64,000 bases of DNA from Dolomedes plantarius (GCA_907164885.2 OU015490.1:214751885-214815884), one strand, 5' to 3'. Positions 14,056 to 26,034 are shown, counted from the stretch's first letter. Notes: generated by a model from the letters alone, not told the origin. Numbers and translations are program-made.

Positions 14056-14160
14056 GTTTTCTGGGAGTATGGGCCAATGTTTCATTTGACAAGTGCCACG
14101 CTTTAGAAAACAGAAATTTCGATTACTATATCAAGTATTACTTATAAGGATAATTGATAT

Positions 14161-14674
14161 TGTAGCAACATGGCTACAGTCCACCCTTGACTCACCTGGC
14201 CTATTCTGTGAAGCGGCAGTTAAATGTGGGTAAAATTATTTTTCAGTTACATGGCGGGTGTGGTAGCGCTATCCGGGTGTCATCATCATTAAGGACACCG
14301 TAATTCGTTAAACACCATGGAAATGTCTCTATTTGAACCGCCTATAGTTTCTGAATAGAAATCTAGATGGTTCCGGAAGATTCGGAAGATATTTAAAAAG
14401 GCCAGCCCATCCCAGCAAGGGGAGAACATGTTTAAGCGACGAGAAACTGACACAGGAGCTATCGACAGACCTTCTATTCTGCGTGATAATGCATCATGTT
14501 CATTGTCGGGTTGTTCAATTTAGATTTTGTACGAAACTGTATTATATTTAAGCTTGTATATAACTGGAAGTAACAAAACTAATGAAAAGCTTAGCTCTAG
14601 TGAACGGCTTTGTTCTCTCTATAAAAATACCTCTCTTGAATATTGATGTTTAGTTGTAGGGCCACGACATCACA
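14161..14674 (+). mobile_element. Candidate solo LTR
   Basis: Starts TGTAGCAACATGG directly after TTGATAT and ends GGGCCACGACATCACA, so it has the TG...CA form of an LTR. It includes a TATTTAAAA promoter-like motif near 14,391 followed by a GC-richer stretch (GGCCAGCCCATCCCAGC). No clear 4-6-bp target duplication is visible, and no internal region or second LTR is in the window, so the call is tentative. Confidence 0.4.
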
Positions 14675-15590
14675 GTATACTGAGTAAGCATTTTAAGAAA
14701 TTTATATGGTTACATTAAAGGCACGTTTACCCGTTGTACATTTGCTAAAATAGTCCCAAAAAAATTCATTGATATATAACCTGCATTACCCGTTATACTC
14801 TTAGAACTAATAACTTTCTGTTTATCCACAATTAAGGAATCTAAATTATTCCCGCTGAAATGTTTTGTTAGAACTGGCACACAAACTAATCAAATAAATT
14901 CTTAGGTATTCATTTGCTCATCATTGTCCTTTTTTAATCCCGACGTTAAGCATTTCCCTATTTTGCGGAGATATGTGGCTTCATTCTTGAAAACTGATTA
15001 CGCACACCGTGCGGACCTTGGTATGAAATGGAAAATTATCGGGCAGAAACTTTCCCAATTATGTGAAACTATGTAGAAAGTAAGTCGTCTTAAATTAACA
15101 GCAATATATATGCTAAGCATTTAGTCTGCACAGAGGACATTGGGAAATTGCGTTGTTGGAAAATAAAATAATATCCTTAATTATAATTTCCCAAAGAATT
15201 GCAGTAGATGTGAACAGATGCTATCAATGGTCACGAAATTATTCACAATATATCTTTTAAATTCAGCTCTATAGGAGTATACAAAGGGCTGAATATTAAT
15301 ATATTAGATTGAGTGCAATATAATAGATTAATTGATTTTGGAAAATTGTCTAAATGCAATTAAATATAGGGAAAAACTACTGGAATGCAGTTTTGTGTGT
15401 GAAATGTTTTTCCAAGATTGGATTATATCGTCCTTGTGCATGGAACTGTTCTCGCTGTTTGGAATTTCCTATTATAGTTCAGTTTACAATAATCTGAGTC
15501 CTTATGTGAATTTGTATTTTAGTTCAAAATTTTGTATTATGATAGTTTTGGGAACTGCAAATAAATTGCAAAGTACTAATGTTATATCAA
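14675..15590. other. AT-rich sequence, no gene seen
   Basis: The 141-codon plus-strand frame at 15,332-15,757 begins in anonymous AT-rich DNA and ends antisense to a mariner remnant, so I do not treat it as a gene. Confidence 0.5.
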
Positions 15591-15591
15591 T

Positions 15592-15880
15592 ACGAGAGGC
15601 GTGTCATAAAAAAAAGGGCAAAAATAATAAAATCAACGTTTCCCTAAAAAATATTTTGTTTATTTTCCAACATAATCCATTTCAATTTCGATACATTTTG
15701 TCTGACTATTTTCAAGCTTTTTCTATAAAGTATGACGCGACAAACTCTACAACATGAGCAATTGATTCCCCAATCACTTCCAAATATGGAACAAATTTCT
15801 ACCCTGGAAGAAATTACATCTTGAGAACAAGTAGTACTCCGAGGGGGCCAAATATGAAGAAAACGGTAGGTGGGGAAAAT
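15592..15880 (-). pseudogene. mariner transposase remnant, C-terminal part and element end
   Basis: The plus-strand end CGAGAGGCGTGTCATAAAAA preceded by TA looks like a mariner terminus. On the minus strand the translation includes SSYLAPSEYYLF (the 'SPDLAPSDYHLF' region with the third catalytic acidic position altered) and TKCIEIEMDYV, which resembles the C-terminus of mariner transposases. There are several frameshifts and stops. It continues across an inserted SINE to the piece at 16,335-16,640. Confidence 0.6.
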
Positions 15881-16017
15881 TTATTTGCGTATTTCGTACG
15901 GCATTGTCACCGAAATCGCAGATAAATTAATCGGAGTATTGTTACGATGAAAATAATATTATTTTAATTTATGCGTCTTTTTTGTCTTAATTTCACTTTT
16001 TTATGTGGTCATATTTG

Positions 16018-16308
16018 CCCAATGTATCCTAGTGGTAGCGCATCGGCTTTCGATGCCGAGGATGCTCATTTAGAGTCCCGACAGACACTTTCAAATAGTC
16101 CCTCCAGGTTTCTAGAGCAAGGGAGAGAAGATACGTTCCAACTAGATGTCGCCACTGGTTGTGCCCGGTCAAAAATATGTGGGCACCTAGACAACTCGGA
16201 CTCCGACCCTTGTGGCGAAATCTTAAACCGGATTATCATCCCTATGTGGAAGTGGGCTGTATGGACCTTGTCTGAAACTTCTGGTCAGGGGGCAACAGCA
16301 ACAACAAG
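16018..16308 (+). mobile_element. tRNA-derived SINE inserted in a mariner remnant
   Basis: The tRNA-like head has an A-box region (CCTAGTGGTAGCGCATCGG) and a weak B box (AGAGTCCCG). The body contains AGATGTCGCC and GACTCCGACCCTTGTGG, and it ends in a CAACAGCAACAACAA tail. The flanks on both sides are parts of the same minus-strand mariner gene, so this is a nested insertion. Confidence 0.65.
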
Positions 16309-16334
16309 TGGTCCAGTAAATAAAGTCCAGTAAA

Positions 16335-16640
16335 TAAGGAGGGTTAGTACTCTACAGAAACTGTTTTGCCCTTTTGCAAGTTATCAATAAATAATTTACC
16401 ATAGGAGTCAGAAAGCACAATGGCCATAATCTTCCCTGCTGATGGAATTGTTTTACCTTACTTTCCCATAGTGATTATGCACACTGACACAACATATTAT
16501 TTTTACCTTTTCCAAATAATAATTGAATGCTATACCATACGGATCCGTAAGCACAATTGTTCATAAACAATCGTGCTCATTAAACCTTCTTAGCTTTCTT
16601 TGGTGCAAGTTTCCATTCTTCAAACCTCTGTGAGGTATCC
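16335..16640 (-). pseudogene. mariner transposase remnant, central part
   Basis: The minus-strand translation shows FEEWKLAPKKAK, then PSAGKIMAIV and GKLFIDNLQKGKTVS. This is the SAGKVMASVFWD..IIFIDYLQKGKTI block found between the first and second catalytic residues of mariner transposases. The frame is interrupted. It lies upstream, in gene order, of the C-terminal piece at 15.6-15.9 kb. Confidence 0.6.
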
Positions 16641-16649
16641 ATGTTTCAT

Positions 16650-17480
16650 GAAGTATTGAAAAAACACTTATCTTAATTTCTTTAAAACAGCTCTAATTTA
16701 ATATTTGAAGTATCCAAACGTTCTCATTTTAGTTCGATAGTTACGAACAAATAGCCACCTGTTCGACAGTTTTCACAAATTAAAACATTTATGAGAAAAA
16801 TTATACAAGGGTGTCATGAGAGGACAAAATCCAAGAATTCTGCCACACTTTTAATCATATACCTTTAGCACATATCATAGATATTTTTCAATACTTTATG
16901 TTATAATTATCCCAGAGGGGTGTCCAGAACATTCAACTTTACATACGCAGATTCTTCGGACAAAATAATCAATAATACACTTACAAATAATTCTAAGTTA
17001 ATATGCAAACTCTCCATAACATTCAGCAATTCTTGATTTAGTTTCTCCAACCGTCGTTTTTTCTCTAAATGTAACATTATATCAACACTTTTAAATGATG
17101 TTTCTCCATTGTGAAAACACGAGTTGACCTTATAATGGCTATCAATCCCAGAATATTAATGGAAACTGCTTACAATTTGACAGGAATGCCTTCAAAGCAC
17201 GGTAAAGGTAAAATCGTTAACATTTTCATTTCAGTAATGACATCACACTGATTTTGCAAGGATTTATTATACTGATTTTGCAAGATCTTTCTATATGTAC
17301 GTATGTATTCATACTTGCATAATATCAATTTGGAAGTGCTTGATACTTTTAATTATAAAGTGCATAATCTTGGGTGTATGGTTGTGCAGTAATGTGTGTA
17401 GCGCAGGCTCTATACTAGAATTCATCATGATCTTCGGTGGGCCGTGGTCGCTAATATTTCCAGTATCTGATTGTTACAGA
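16650..17480. other. AT-rich sequence, no gene seen
   Basis: No supported feature. CTGATTTTGCAAG is duplicated locally near 17,250-17,285. Confidence 0.45.
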
Positions 17481-17499
17481 GTCTGCCTCCAGCGAATCT

Positions 17500-17830
17500 T
17501 GATATATATTAGACCACTAACAATTTAGTGTATTGGCGTCATCTCTACAGTTTGGCTTATCGAACAAATCTTCATAATATTGAACACATTTGGTGTAGCC
17601 ACTTTGCTGTCCAAGGAGAAAGTTTACCATTTTTAAGTTCACAAGAATCGCCCATTGATGTCCATTATACTTTTTATCTTCTCCAAGACCAAAGGTATGG
17701 TGTCATATTCTTTCATTTTCGTTGAGTGAGCAATTGGTATTGAACCATATTTGTTCCCATTATGTAGAAGTACACATTTCAAATTTCGCTTTGAGCTGTC
17801 AGTAAATAGGCACCAATCATTTGGAAACTA
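17500..17830 (-). pseudogene. Fragment of an unclassified mobile-element-associated gene
   Basis: The minus-strand translation contains CLFTDSSKRNLKCVLLHNGN, then GSIPIAHSTKMKEYDTI, LVLEKIKS, and in another frame VNLKMV..FLLGQQSGYTK. I recall this block from a large uncharacterised protein family abundant in arthropod and cnidarian repeat DNA; family membership is from memory. Stops and at least one frameshift show it is dead. Neighbouring coding sequence is not recognisable. Confidence 0.5.
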
Positions 17831-18277
17831 TTCAGAAAGACACATTTTTCCCAGAAGTCCAGTTTCCCAAGAGAACAAATGATCCATACTTGAATGTATT
17901 GAATAGAAAAAAGACAAACAATTAATAAGTGGATGTACAAAAAAACCTGGTTTTTCCGGCTCTCGTTCATCCTGATCAGATTTGTAGACATTATTTTTAT
18001 TTAATGTTCACGTTAGGTAATAAGTTTTGACTATGATAGTAAGAATGTAACTACAAGTACGCCAATAAATTATGGTGACGTACAATAAATTATGGTGATA
18101 CAGTGATTTTTGTTGAGGTTAAGAAATCTTTACTAGACTTACCAAATCTTTGTTAAGAAATGATTTGAAAAGTTATTTTTATATTTTTTTAACCTCTTGT
18201 AAACAGTACTATGTAATTTTGTTACAAAACAAAGTAAGTATTCGTAGTTAAGGATTTTGTATTGCTTTTTACCCATA

Positions 18278-18347
18278 TTACCCGGATTTTTGATTGTCCG
18301 GATTGCCTATGGTCCCAGTTAGTCCGGATAAATGAGGTTTTACTATA
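18278..18347 (-). mobile_element. pogo/Tigger-like terminal repeat fragment
   Basis: On the minus strand: TAAAACCTCATTTATCCGGA, then AATCCGGACAATCAAAAATCC. Repeated CCGGA motifs with a 'taaaacctc' start are typical of Tigger/pogo-type MITE ends. No partner end or transposase was found. Confidence 0.5.
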
Positions 18348-18349
18348 TT

Positions 18350-19760
18350 TAAAAAGTAGAGCTGATAGAAAAAAACAGATTTCATACTTAGATTTAACAC
18401 CCAAAATGTAGCTAAAATCCGTTCTAAAATCCTAGGCACCAAAAAAAAAATGTTGTAGGCCTGTGGAATCACGGAAACTTAAAAATGTTATTAGAAGCTC
18501 ACGTTCTTTGCGATATGTCCGTGATATGATAAATTAATGTAAGTGATACATGAAGCCATTAACTTCCATATTAAGTTAAATGAAATGCAGTGTTAATCTC
18601 TAAACAAGCTTTTTTTATAAACTCTAAATTTCTATATTCCGAAAAATGGGTTCTTACCTTTGGAGAGATAAAAATATCCAACCTATTAAACCCTCAAGGA
18701 AAGATCAACAACTTTACCGTAGTCATTTGCCATTGGCTAAGGTTTTGCAGTTATTATAGATGTCTAAGCATCGGGGCGAGGAACATTAGGTGTTATTGCG
18801 TGTATGGTAAACTTACAATAGCAAATATTATTAAACTATTGATTTAAGTAGAGGGGGGGCATGCAATAAAGCTTTCGAGGTATATACATGAGACTGCCTG
18901 AGAAGCACGCACATGAAAAATTGACGTTATAGGACAGGGGTAGAGTTTTTTTCACCGCACGGCCTTTCAAAATGAAACGACCCAAAACGAAATAAACAAA
19001 CAAAAAAGTATATATGAAAAAAGGGTCAAACAGAACCAAGAAGACTGACTGTATAGAGTATAATTTAAATAAAAATGAATTAGAACAAATAGTTACAGGA
19101 AATCAAGAAAGTGGAATGTTCAAAAACACATTAATGTAGTCTTATACAGCTGACGTAAACAGGCCATCGACTTCAACTAAGATATTAGTATATATAGCAA
19201 AGTATTCTGGAAAATTTAATATATTTATGGATATAATATGCTACATATGTGTTTAACATGAATTCCTTATGTGGCAAATTTCGTGTTAGATATCTGATAA
19301 TCGCTGATAAAATTTTTCAATCACTTAAAAAAAATAATAAATAAATAAATAATAAATAAAAAAAAGGAACAGTGGTACCTAATATTCTCTGAAACAAATT
19401 ATTTAGTTTTATTTCTTCAAAATACGGAACTAATTTAGAAAAAAGGATAGATATAAAAGAAAAATTCATTTTGAAGCGAAAAGTAATTTTTTTTTCAAAT
19501 TATTTAATAATATTATTATTTATAATTTCAAACTGGTACACCGGATACCTCATAACCTAACCTCATAACATAATCTTCTTGTATTTAATTTATAAATTAT
19601 CCCTGTACTGTTCGGGGGGTTCACAGAGGATAGTAGCACTTTGTTCACATTTTGCGTATTGTTGGATTACTCTGTATGCCCAGAGGATGTCAGTAACCTT
19701 CGAAGTGTTTACGTATGAGTCATTTCTAACAAATAAAATTAGATGCAGTGGCTATCATTC
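18350..19760. other. AT-rich sequence, no gene seen
   Basis: No supported gene or repeat. The short frames at 18,590-19,039 have no recognisable similarity. Confidence 0.5.
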
Positions 19761-20369
19761 CTTAACCTTTTACAGTCTAATGTTCCCAATTGGGAACATC
19801 GAATTGGAAATTTATTTAAATATTAAATTTCATCAATATTGACTTGAAACAATTGGTAGATGTAACAGTAAGATGGTCTTTATATTTTGAAATAGAAACC
19901 ACATTTCATATATAAAAATGGAAATGTACAAAAAATCATAAAAATGACCTTTTTTTCCATTTTTCACTGAGCACCGCTTAAAAATTTATATAAATGAGGA
20001 AAACAATCCAATGCTTCTAAAAATTGGTAGATATACTTGAAAGAGTTCTTAGTATTAAAAAAATATAATATAAAATTAAATTAAAAAGATATGCACTTGT
20101 TGTAATAGGTTAAATCTTTATGTTCCCAATTGTGAACATTGGCCTCTCGTCACTATACTGCAACGACATCATTTCCTGTACTAAGAGTTTTTGGTTAAAA
20201 GTTGAAATAATCGTTATCCATATAAAATGGAAATTTATGAAGGAATGCAGTTAAATGATATATCCCCTCTTGGTACTAGGGTTGTAAATAATCTTCTGAC
20301 GGTTGTTGCAAACAACTGTCTGATTCAAGTAGAAATTTTCAAGTACTAATTCAAGTAGATATATTTTTA

Positions 20370-20655
20370 ATAAGTATTTTAAAACTAATGATTTAATGAA
20401 GGATCTTGCAAGTAGAATTATAAAAGCTATTGGAACTATCCTAGAACATCGAATTCAAAAATGTCCATTGATGCTCTCAAAGAAGATGATAAAACTAGAA
20501 AGAGGTTCATTTGATTACCAAAGCGATGGATCGGTATTTTTATGCCGTGGAATGACAACTCTGTAATGACAGTTTCTTCAAATGTTATTGCACCCATCTT
20601 CCAATGCAGTCGGCTAAAAGATATTCTCGTAAAGATCAGAAGAAAGTGAACATTA
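20370..20655 (+). pseudogene. piggyBac transposase fragment, upstream of the insertion
   Basis: In two adjacent frames the plus strand reads DLASRIIKAIGTILEHR, CPLMLSKKMIKLERGSFDY, then MPWNDNSVMTVSSN and an arginine/lysine-rich stretch. This matches, in order, the central-to-C-terminal region of PGBD-type transposases, including the D/W..DN..V block. Frameshifts are present. The fragment stops exactly at the nested element and resumes on its far side. Confidence 0.65.
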
Positions 20656-22942
20656 GGGTGGAACGAAAAAAAAATAAATATTTTTTTTCGGAACGCTTTA
20701 GTGCTTAAAAGTTGCCTATTGTAATAAGAAGAAAAACGGCATAAAAAATTAAAATCGGTTAACATCTTTCGTTCACGCATCGTACTTAAATTTTATGAAA
20801 ATTTTGCAAAAATTGCGACATTTTAGTAATTTTTTTCTGTTAGTTAAAATTTTAAAATATACACGCGTCAGTTTTATATGATTGTTTTATGGTTCAAATT
20901 ACCTAAATAAATTAAGTTCTGATCATAAATCTAATTATTTCCGTTCGCCCACCGACTTTGAAAAAACAGAAATTTAACAAATTTTCGCAATTTTCAATGT
21001 GCAACTCTTCGCTCGATTTGCTAGAACAAAACGAACAAAAACTCACCACGGGGAGGTGGTTGTACGTCTAGTTCTATCCACACCTTACCCAACTGACCAT
21101 CCAATTGTTGGGTGTGGAATTTACATTATATTTACATCTATTGACAAAGATTTTCCATAGAGTAGGATTCTTTGGCTTACATTGTTTTAAACTTTTTATT
21201 TTTTTATATCTATACATATTTAAAGTCTGATTTTTTTAGAGAAATGAGGCATAACCGATTTATACTTCAATGTTGATCGGATATAGACATCTCTAGCTCC
21301 ATGTCCAGATACTTTATTCGATGCCTCTGTCACAATTTTGACGCACCTCTTTAGTATTTCTCTTATTGGTGTAGAGTCAGAATTGATGAATGATTTAATA
21401 TTATCTACACTTAGGTTCCGCAGCATTGGGGGAGGATACACCACACAAGATTTCCAATTAATAATTTCAGTGTAATCGGAACCTTGAAAGTTAGGTGGTA
21501 CGAAATTTCTAACAGTCGTCTTCTTTGGGACGGTTTTCCTTGCTTTTAAGATCCTTCTGTAACCAAGCTCTCAAATATGTTCTCTTTCATATACAAACAT
21601 TGTGAACAGAAGATTTTCTGGGTGCGCAAAAAATGCATTTCGTTGAATTACTGGATCGAGAACTTGAAGTAATTCGTCGGATAAATACCTTGGTGTTTGG
21701 ATTGCTTGAAAGACATGTTTTGGTCCGCCAGTAAAATATTTCTTCTTTTTCATGGAAAGCCACATAGGCATATATGATTTCAAGATGAAGCCAACTATTT
21801 CTTTTAAGTTTCCAGATGGATTTGATGAAATTATATACAACCTAAGGACTCTATTGGTCGAAGTTAGCTATCTGGAATGGGACAAAGGACCAGAGTCTCT
21901 ATTTTCTAAGTCTTCTGGATAATGTCCCAAGGTCATTGCAATTGAACTGTACAACAAATACTGTTAGTCTTTGCTCAACAAATTCCTGCCTATTTCAGGA
22001 ATCGAACAATATATGTGTTCATTATCAACCACAGGGAGTTTCTCACAACAAGTGAGCTGCTGCCCGATTGGCCCACTAAAAGAATTAGGTACTGCAGTTT
22101 GACCGTCATTATGTTGGAAATTGTAGCGAAAGGGAAGTTCATAAAATATAGGCATACTCTTCACTGTAGCGGGCGTCATACTATATTTTCTAGTCGGTGG
22201 ACACCGTTCTTCCATCCAGTGTTGGTTACAGGGCCATCACTCCCTACTACTTCTAGTTTATCTAGTGATATTGATAGTTCAGACAAACGAGAAACAATGC
22301 TTTTAGTTATATCATTTGATGAACTTGAGGAAGGAGACACATGTTCGTTATAAGTTGATCCAGGCACCTGGATAAGAAAATAGTGTTCCTCGTTCACATT
22401 CCTCCGAAATTTCTTGGCATTTAATTTTTCGACGAACAAAGTATCATATTTTCGTCCGTCAAAGAAAAGACACCATCTTTCCTTAGGAGGTGTGAATTGA
22501 AATTCATCCTAACACGACTCTTGTCTCTTATTGTTTTAAACTTATCAACCAAATAAGAAGAATCTGTGTTTTATTCTAGCAAAACGAACGAAGAGTAGCA
22601 CAGTAAAAATTACAAAATATTGATAAATTCATGCTTTTTGCAAGATGTTGCGCAATCGAAAAAAATTGATTATTGATCATAATTTAATTTATTTAGGTTA
22701 TTTAAATCATAAAACAAGTATGAAAAAATAAAACGTGTTTATTTTAAAAGTTTTAACTTACAGAAAAAAATTGCAAAAAAATCATTATTTTTGCATTTTT
22801 TTATAAACTTTATGTACGATGTGCGAACGGAAGATGTTAACTGGTTTTAATTTTGTTATGCCGTTTTTTTTATATTATAATAGGCAAATTTTCTGCACTT
22901 AAGCGTTCCGAATAAAAAATATTTATTTTTTTCGACGTACTC
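20656..22942 (-). mobile_element. 2.3-kb DNA transposon with ~376-bp terminal inverted repeats
   Basis: The left arm (20,656-21,031) and right arm (22,567-22,942) are inverted copies of roughly 75-80% identity. They share GGAACGCTT.AGTGC, ATGCCGTTTTT and AACAAAACGAAC motifs. TA flanks both ends (20,654-20,655 and 22,943-22,944), consistent with a 2-bp target duplication. The interior (about 21.2-22.5 kb) carries a decayed minus-strand gene. The element lies inside a piggyBac reading frame, so it arrived after that copy. I cannot assign it to a named superfamily with confidence. Confidence 0.7.
21220..22500 (-). pseudogene. Decayed transposase-like gene inside the inverted-repeat element
   Basis: On the minus strand a nearly continuous protein is readable. 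It starts WCLFFDGRKYDT, then KLEVVGSDGPVTNTGWKNGV, and (after a frameshift) FYELPFRYNFQHNDGQT. SFSGPIGQQLTCCEKLPVV, NLLSKD, SNPSGNLKEIVGFILKSYMP and DPVIQRNAFFAHPENLL follow, and a C-terminal ERCVK-type block (KRCVKIVTEASNKVSGHGAR) comes last. The 'FFDGRK' and 'VGSDG' aspartates would suit an RNase H-like DDE active site, but that is inference. In-frame stops occur after NLLSKD, after SHSR and after EREHI. Relatives are, from memory, abundant uncharacterised arthropod and Hydra proteins. Its position between long inverted repeats supports a transposase role. Confidence 0.6.
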
Positions 22943-23400
22943 TAGTGGACATATTACAACGAAATTTAATACATAAATATAATAATGGAATGGATGGAGT
23001 TCGACCTGCTAGATAGAATGTTAGGCAGCTACCGTCCAACGGTTCGCAATAAGAAATAGTGGTAGAATTTATTTGTAAATGTATTAAATATTGCTGTTGT
23101 CGCTGGTTAGCTTTTACATTCAGCAAACAATGAAAACAAATACCAAGCTGACTCATCTGGAGTTTCACTGAGAGATTACACTCTCTCTTTTAAGACTTGC
23201 ACGAAGAAGGGATGGGTCTCAACTAGGACCCAAAGTTCACCACCCTATATCACAGAGAATGTGTGATGGCCATTTTCTTGTACAAAGAACACAAGGTAGA
23301 TGTGCTCAGTGCACAATAAATGCGAGAATAGCCTGCAATGAGTGCAAGAAAAAATTGCATTTAACATGCTCTCCAACGTATCATGGAATTAAGGTATAAA
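22943..23400 (+). pseudogene. piggyBac transposase fragment, C-terminal part
   Basis: Resumes on the far side of the insertion: VDILQRNLIHKYNNGMDGV, DLLDRMLGSYRPTVRNKK, NLFVNVLNIAVVA, then LTHLEFH.EITLSLLR. It ends in a cysteine-rich tail GRCAQCTINARIACNEC..KLHLTC, the zinc-binding domain usual at the C-terminus of piggyBac transposases. In-frame stops and frameshifts (for example in the tryptophan-rich KKWWW region) make it a pseudogene. Confidence 0.75.
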
Positions 23401-23751
23401 CATAAATTTTTAATATTTTCTTTAAGTAAAAGAAATTGCTTTCAATTAAATTTATAAATTTTCAACTTAATTCGTATCTGCACTTTAATTTAAGAATAAA
23501 TCTTTCATCTATTCTTACTACTTTGCTTATTATTTGAACAACTCATCACTATATTCTATTTTTAAATCCAGTGTAAAATTATAGTCAGAAGTGGCCAATG
23601 TTCCATAATTGGGAACACCAAGAAAATTATATACATATTTTTTTCTTCATTTCAATGACTAATATCCCTTAACTAAAGCATTAGAACGCAAAATATGCAA
23701 AAAAATAATTTTAAATACACCTGCATGTGAACTCGGTCTGTAAAAGTTTAA

Positions 23752-24365
23752 TAGTAAACGTATATATACCAAAACACCTGATTGGCGTTACCAAATTTGT
23801 AAATAGTTCTAATGGAAATACATTTTTGTTTTCATTTCCTTTATTTCTATTTATCCTACTGTAATCGCATATAAAAACTTTTTTCTTCCTTTTGATTGGT
23901 TTTCATTTAATTTTTTTTTTTTTTTTTTTATAGAAATACATTTTTTTATTTGCTTTAATTTATGTTGTTGAAAAAAAGTGAATATAAAGTTACATTAAAA
24001 AAATGATTGGTTTTCATTTATATCCTTCATGTCTTTAACTTACAGTTTCAATAAATATTTATTTATTACAAATAAAATAACTAAAACCTAAATAAGATCG
24101 AGGGACATCTATCGAAAAAAAATTTAATTAAAATTTTTTAATAACTCTTTCCTAATGAATCAAATCTAGTTTCATTATGCGGTATCGCTATCCAGTGTAC
24201 CAGTTAAAAATTATAAAGAAATTAAATATTTTAAAAAATAAACTTTCCTTACTGCTTTAAAAGGTATTTTTTTAATCCAACTTTTTTTTAGTGTAAATAC
24301 ATAGTTTGTAAAAATAAAAGAAAATAATTTGGGTTAGATACGCCAACCTTGTTTTTTTGAGTGAC
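23752..24365. other. AT-rich sequence, no gene seen
   Basis: Includes a T-run at about 23,910-23,931. Nothing else supported. Confidence 0.5.
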
Positions 24366-24368
24366 TGT

Positions 24369-24711
24369 GTTGTTGTTGTTGCTTATGCCAGTTGACCGAC
24401 AGCAACATCAGATCAAGTCCCGAAGGCTATGGGCGATGAACGCGTGACTCCTGTTTTGAATTAGCACCACAAGGGTCGGAGTCCGACTTGGCTAAATGAC
24501 CGGTTCCGTAATTTTGAACCGAGTCAAGTGACATGACCTTGACCCCGCACCTCCAAAGGTAAATTTGAGAACTTGGTAGACATTGCAACCACGCCCTATT
24601 TTACGTGTCCCGGCCACCATTAGTGAACAGGGATTTGCAGCAATGAGCATCCAACCATGTAAGTTCAGATCACTCTTCAGCTGCTCTTGCCAACTGCACC
24701 ACCGCGCCCAC
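24369..24711 (-). mobile_element. tRNA-derived SINE, family A copy 2
   Basis: Same organisation as the copy at 1.5 kb. On the minus strand the head has an A box (TTGGCAAGAGCAGC), and the B-box region is degenerate (CATGGTTGGATGCTC). The body includes GGTCGGAGTCCGACTTG and ends in a TTGTTGTTGTTG run on the plus strand. Confidence 0.75.
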
Positions 24712-25392
24712 TTGAGTGACTGCAACAGCTGATAATGATAAGGAAACAGGTACTCGACTAAAACTGTAGAATTAGAATAATTAGGAAAGTTTACAAGGAA
24801 ATTTTATTTATTTATAGAGATAGAATTATGAGTATTTTTTTTACACGAAAAAATATTTACGTGACCAATTTCGGCGTGGACATCAAACCCGAGCGCTATT
24901 TTATTTTCTTTGTTATTTCATTATAAAAGGTATATTGTAGTTTACAAAAAATTTATATTTATTCACATGTTGTTAGAAGTAGTCACATAGACAAATTAGT
25001 TTCACTAATTAATTTATCCCTGCAACGAACTGAGACAAAAATATAGGACGTTAATTTCACTTTCTCAGTATACCATAACAATTACGGACGTTGATTTCTC
25101 AGAGCTCTTTATGAAAGCTCAATCGGGCCAATTAATCCAGACGCTTCTAAGTAGGTGTCGACAACCAACAAAACATTCCAGACCAGTTTTTCCATTTGAA
25201 TCTTAACCATCTGAGGTACGTTAACCTTTCCTTCTGATTTTTTAATTTATTTAACTCGAGGTTGTTAGCCTGCTTTAAGCCCACTTCAGAAATTTCCAAT
25301 AAAAATACATGAATGGATTTATAAAAATACTGTGCATTTGCATAAATGCCACATAAAAAACTAAGGAATATATAGAAGTAATAATGATTTAT

Positions 25393-25636
25393 AATTGAGG
25401 CGTTCCGGTTGAAAAGATCGTAAGTGCCAATTTTTATTTTTTTTTTTTTTGTTGACTGATACAATGTTTTGTTCCAAGGCTAATGTCGTGGAAAAGGAGG
25501 TAAGTGCCTAGCACAGAACTAAACCAAACTAGTTAGGCAATTATCTCCCTTTTCCGTGCCTTAGAAAAAAAACCTTGTATCAGTGAAAAAATACTCTTTT
25601 GGCACTTACCCTCTTTCCAACGGAAACGCCTCAATT
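25393..25636. mobile_element. Palindromic foldback MITE (~244 bp)
   Basis: The two halves are inverted copies along essentially their whole length. Ends are AATTGAGGCGTT and AACGCCTCAATT. Internal pairs include GTAAGTGCCAA/TTGGCACTTAC, CTGATACAA/TTGTATCAG and GGAAAAGG/CCTTTTCC. There is no coding region, and the target duplication is unclear. Confidence 0.75.
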
Positions 25637-26034
25637 GTTTTAATGAAATTTTCTTTATGCATTACACTTGGTTTTGATCATGTTTATGATACATTCTAAG
25701 TAAATATAATTTTACCTTCTTGTTAGGAGCAGAATTTTAGTGTCTAGTTGAATATTAATTTCTTAGTTTCAAATAAAAAGTAAAATATATCCTTAGACTA
25801 TAGATTTGTTTTTTGAAAATACTGATATTTTTTTTCGGGAATCTAAATGCAATTTATTTTCTTTCAATATACATCGACCTGGATTTTTTTCAATATTCAT
25901 GTTGAACTCAAGGAAACACTGTTTTTATTTTTTAACAACCAATTCGGGATTATTTACCATTGATCTATGTTTGCTGCATTAAAAATATGCCTATACCTGC
26001 AAGGGATGTGTTGTAAAACCTCTTTTAAATTTAT

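Larger units (their letters stand above)
19766..23747 (+). mobile_element. piggyBac-like element interrupted by a nested insertion
   Basis: The left end CCTTTTACAGTC follows TTAA (19,762-19,765). The right end reads GGTCTGTAAAAGT and is followed by TTAA (23,748-23,751). TTAA target duplication, CCTTT-type ends and a perfect subterminal palindrome (ATGTTCCCAATTGGGAACAT near 19,780) fit piggyBac. A degenerate copy of the palindrome lies near 23,600 on the right. The span is 3,982 bp, of which 2,287 bp (20,656-22,942) is a separate inverted-repeat element. The remaining ~1.7 kb is short for an autonomous piggyBac, so most of the 5' transposase gene is missing. Confidence 0.75.

Noticed and set aside
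15332..15757. 141-codon plus-strand ORF
   Set aside because: No recognisable similarity, and its end is antisense to a mariner transposase remnant.
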